A stretch of DNA of 64,000 bases from Citrobacter rodentium NBRC 105723 = DSM 16636 (GTDB lineage Bacteria > Pseudomonadota > Gammaproteobacteria > Enterobacterales > Enterobacteriaceae). The position numbers and the translations under genes were made by a program. Shown piece by piece: positions 62,585 to 64,000 of the stretch. The stretch lies in assembly GCF_021278985.1 (NCBI RefSeq), contig NZ_CP082833.1:5208001-5272000 (forward strand), written 5' to 3'. Within the stretch, counting starts at the first letter, position 1. The number at the start of each line of letters is the position of its first letter. The notes under the pieces are model-generated. The model was not told the DNA's origin. It made no database searches and worked only from the letters and a program-made list of their open reading frames with translations.

Positions 62585-63232
62585 TCATGCTGATTTTTTG
62601 CTTACAGGCTTCGTTTCTTGCTCCGGCGTGGCAACGGTATGACCACCTGGCGACCCAGCTCGTATACGAGATTCGATACGGCGCAAAATCTCTTTGTCAG
62701 TTTCTTCATTACCAGCCAATGCCATGCAAATAGTGTCTTTAAGCGATTCCCTGATGTTTAATCTTCTGATGGCATTCTCCAGTTCATCCAAGTCGCTGTC
62801 GGCCTGCTTAGTTTGCTTGGTGGGTTGCTGTAGGCGTTCCAAGATTCCTTTAATGCCCATATCGCATATTGCACTTATCAGTTGCTCCTTAACTTCTGTG
62901 GACGCTCTTTTCAATAACTCGTTAACTAGCTCGTTTGTAATATCGGGAGAAGGCTGCGCTGTTTGATTTGATAGAGAACCTTCTTTGGCGGTGGGTTCTT
63001 CACCGTAAGCGAGCCAATTTAAGCTCACTTGCTCTTTATCTGAGATAAGGCAAGCTATTTTAAAAGAAGGCTCTGTTCCTTTATGAATGTAGTTGTTTAA
63101 GGTTGAAGGGGGGATTCCCCAATCACTCGCAGCAGTTCTGACACTGCGGTTACCTATCAGCTTTACTAAACGCTCTCTGAAACTTTCTTTTCCCCGGTCG
63201 ACAAAAGAAAAAGCATCATCATTTCTGGTCAT
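62585..63232 (-). CDS. Mu-like phage repressor
   Basis: A 215-residue protein with an N-terminal phage CI-type helix-turn-helix (SFRERLVKLIGNRSVRTAAS, DWGIPPSTLNNYIHKGTEPS, VSLNWLAYGEEP). The rest is helical and charged with no visible LexA-type peptidase site, so release is probably by a route other than RecA-driven self-cleavage. It is read leftward and diverges from ner, the standard arrangement of a Mu early switch. Palindromic sites lie between. Confidence 0.8.
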   Translation of the reverse strand: MTRNDDAFSFVDRGKESFRERLVKLIGNRSVRTAASDWGIPPSTLNNYIHKGTEPSFKIACLISDKEQVSLNWLAYGEEPTAKEGSLSNQTAQPSPDITNELVNELLKRASTEVKEQLISAICDMGIKGILERLQQPTKQTKQADSDLDELENAIRRLNIRESLKDTICMALAGNEETDKEILRRIESRIRAGSPGGHTVATPEQETKPVSKKSA

Positions 63233-63365
63233 TTTTTCTTTCCTCTATAACTAGTTGATTTTAATTGCAAAAACCACATAAAGACCAAAATCAAAAAGAA
63301 AATACAAAGAAAGGGCTATTTTTGCTTTACATGGGCTACATATGGATCAATACTTATATCCGAAG

Positions 63366-63398
63366 GGATAACACGGCGGTGTTATCCGCACGGATAAC
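63366..63398. promoter_or_regulatory. Operator-like repeats of the Mu-like early switch
   Basis: GGATAACAC-GGCG-GTGTTATCC (63366-63387) is a perfect 9-bp inverted repeat, followed by a third half-site GGATAAC at 63392-63398. It lies 17-49 bases before the Ner start, between the divergent repressor and Ner genes, and is the likely binding site of one or both. Confidence 0.65.
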
Positions 63399-63414
63399 TT
63401 TTAAGGGTAACCTA

Positions 63415-63651
63415 ATGATGGTTAGAAATGAAGTAATGAACAAAGACTGGCACCGCGAGTACATCGTTGCCGCTGTGCACACCAAAGGTTTTACATTGCG
63501 TGAACTTTCTGAACGCGCTGGTCTAAAAAAAGACTCTTTAAAAAATGCACTGTATCGCTCATGCCCTAAATATGAACGCATCATAGCCGATGCTATTGGT
63601 GTGGAACCTGCGGAGATCTGGCCAAGCCGGTATGCCAGTAAGGCGGCGTAA
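63415..63651 (+). CDS. ner: Ner-like DNA-binding regulator
   Basis: A 78-residue protein. Core DWHREYIVAAVHTKGFTLRE, LSERAGLKKDSLKNALYRSC, PKYERIIADAIGVEPAEIWP ends with SRYASKAA and follows Mu Ner (DWHRADVIAGL..., EVIWPSRYQ) through the full length. Ner turns down early and repressor transcription in the lytic switch. The ATG at 63415 has AAGGG seven bases ahead; longer frames from 63265 run through the operator region. Stop overlaps the transposase start (TAATG). Confidence 0.88.
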   Translation: MMVRNEVMNKDWHREYIVAAVHTKGFTLRELSERAGLKKDSLKNALYRSCPKYERIIADAIGVEPAEIWPSRYASKAA

Positions 63652-64000
63652 TGTTTTATTCAGCCAATGAGCTGGCCGGTCTTCCTGGTTTGCCCGGTAC
63701 AGTTCAGGGGGTGCGCTGGACGCTCAATCGGATCACAGAGACGCACCCGGAATGGAAGCGCAAGCGTGAAGGCACAAAAGCATTCGAGTATCACATCGAC
63801 TGCCTGCCCGCTGAAGCGCAGAAAGTTTTACGTAAGCGCCTGACCCATCAGGTCCTGGAAGATACGCAACTGCCCGCAGTGGTTGAGCAGAAGGCAGTTA
63901 AAAACGTCACCGTTCGCGATGAACTGGAGGTGATGGTCAAATGCCCGGAACTGGCATTACGCGAAGTCCAGGCACTGACCGACAAGCAAAAGGCCATCGC
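63651..64000 (+). CDS. Mu-like transposase A, N-terminal part, runs off the window
   Basis: The first 116 residues of a DDE transposase. MFYSANELAGLPGLPGTVQG and KAFEYHIDCLPAEAQKVLRK match the N-terminal DNA-binding domain of MuA (CANLPGLPKTSAGV, KAIEYNANSLPVEAK), which binds the internal enhancer. The catalytic core lies beyond the window. The start overlaps the ner stop. Confidence 0.85.
   Translation, partial: MFYSANELAGLPGLPGTVQGVRWTLNRITETHPEWKRKREGTKAFEYHIDCLPAEAQKVLRKRLTHQVLEDTQLPAVVEQKAVKNVTVRDELEVMVKCPELALREVQALTDKQKAI

Larger units (their letters stand above)
62274..64000 (+). mobile_element. Left end of a Mu-like transposable prophage, runs past the window
   Basis: Gene order from the end inward is that of Mu: leftward repressor (62585-63232), rightward Ner (63415-63651), rightward transposase A (63651 on). 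The end is placed at about 62274 (TGTGGGGTGG...), because native lfiI coding stops there and Mu-type ends begin TG. Three ATTCTGGA repeats lie in the first 150 bases. The 300 bases 62280-62584 hold no gene. Confidence 0.85.

Noticed and set aside
1..64000. CRISPR array or rRNA genes
   Set aside because: No regularly spaced direct repeats of 24-40 bp and no rRNA landmarks were seen.

Overview
The window looks like chromosome of an attaching-and-effacing member of the Enterobacteriaceae, most consistent with Citrobacter rodentium. The evidence is enterobacterial core genes at E. coli-like identity (proBA-thrW, phoE, crl, frsA, gpt, pepD, dinB), a type III effector recognisable as NleA/EspI, a second effector of the EspS/OspB type, and a large Flag-2 (lateral flagellum) cluster directly after dinB. 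No database search was possible; identities rest on remembered family sequences.

Layout. (1) 1-2.6 kb: end of puuA and puuP (putrescine use). (2) 2.7-9.9 kb: a carbohydrate or sugar-acid type cluster with a Dcu-family transporter, a fragment of a fumarylacetoacetate-hydrolase-family gene, a DHDPS/NAL-family aldolase or dehydratase, a LacI-type regulator, an MFS transporter and an OprB-like porin. Similar LacI-type operators lie before the aldolase gene and before the MFS gene. (3) 9.9-24.3 kb: an AT-rich accessory island bounded by a perfect 38-bp inverted repeat. It holds a four-gene MacAB/TolC-like export operon, about 2.5 kb of decayed insertion-sequence DNA, an Lnt-like acyltransferase, a small secreted protein, an IS3-family relic, a decayed thrW copy, nleA and an espS-like gene. 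(4) 24.7-33.8 kb: core chromosome, thrW-proA-proB, phoE, crl, frsA, gpt, pepD, dinB. (5) 33.8-62.3 kb: the Flag-2 cluster: lafU/T/S/F/E/D/C/B/A, a ToxR/ToxS-like pair, lafW, lfgL to lfgB, lfgA/M/N, a FliB-like gene, a glycosyltransferase/CDP-glycerol block, lfiJ and lfiI. (6) 62.3-64 kb: left end of a Mu-like prophage (repressor, Ner, start of MuA) inserted in the 5' end of lfiI.

The lateral flagellum is probably dead or dying. lfgF (proximal rod) has an in-frame amber codon, the large glycosyltransferase has a second in-frame amber codon, and lfiI has lost its 5' end to the prophage. The most novel-looking content is the block at 56.8-60.6 kb: one polypeptide (before the amber) joining a GT2 domain, a GT25-like domain and a CDP-glycerol glycerophosphotransferase-like domain, beside a GT32-like enzyme and a TagD-like glycerol-3-phosphate cytidylyltransferase whose start codon overlaps the stop of lfiJ. 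This suggests glycerol-phosphate (teichoic-acid-like) decoration of a flagellar or surface glycan, previously familiar mainly from Gram-positive walls and some capsules. Two matching sigma-54 promoters, before lfgB and before the FliB-like gene, fit control by a LafK-type activator that would lie outside the window.
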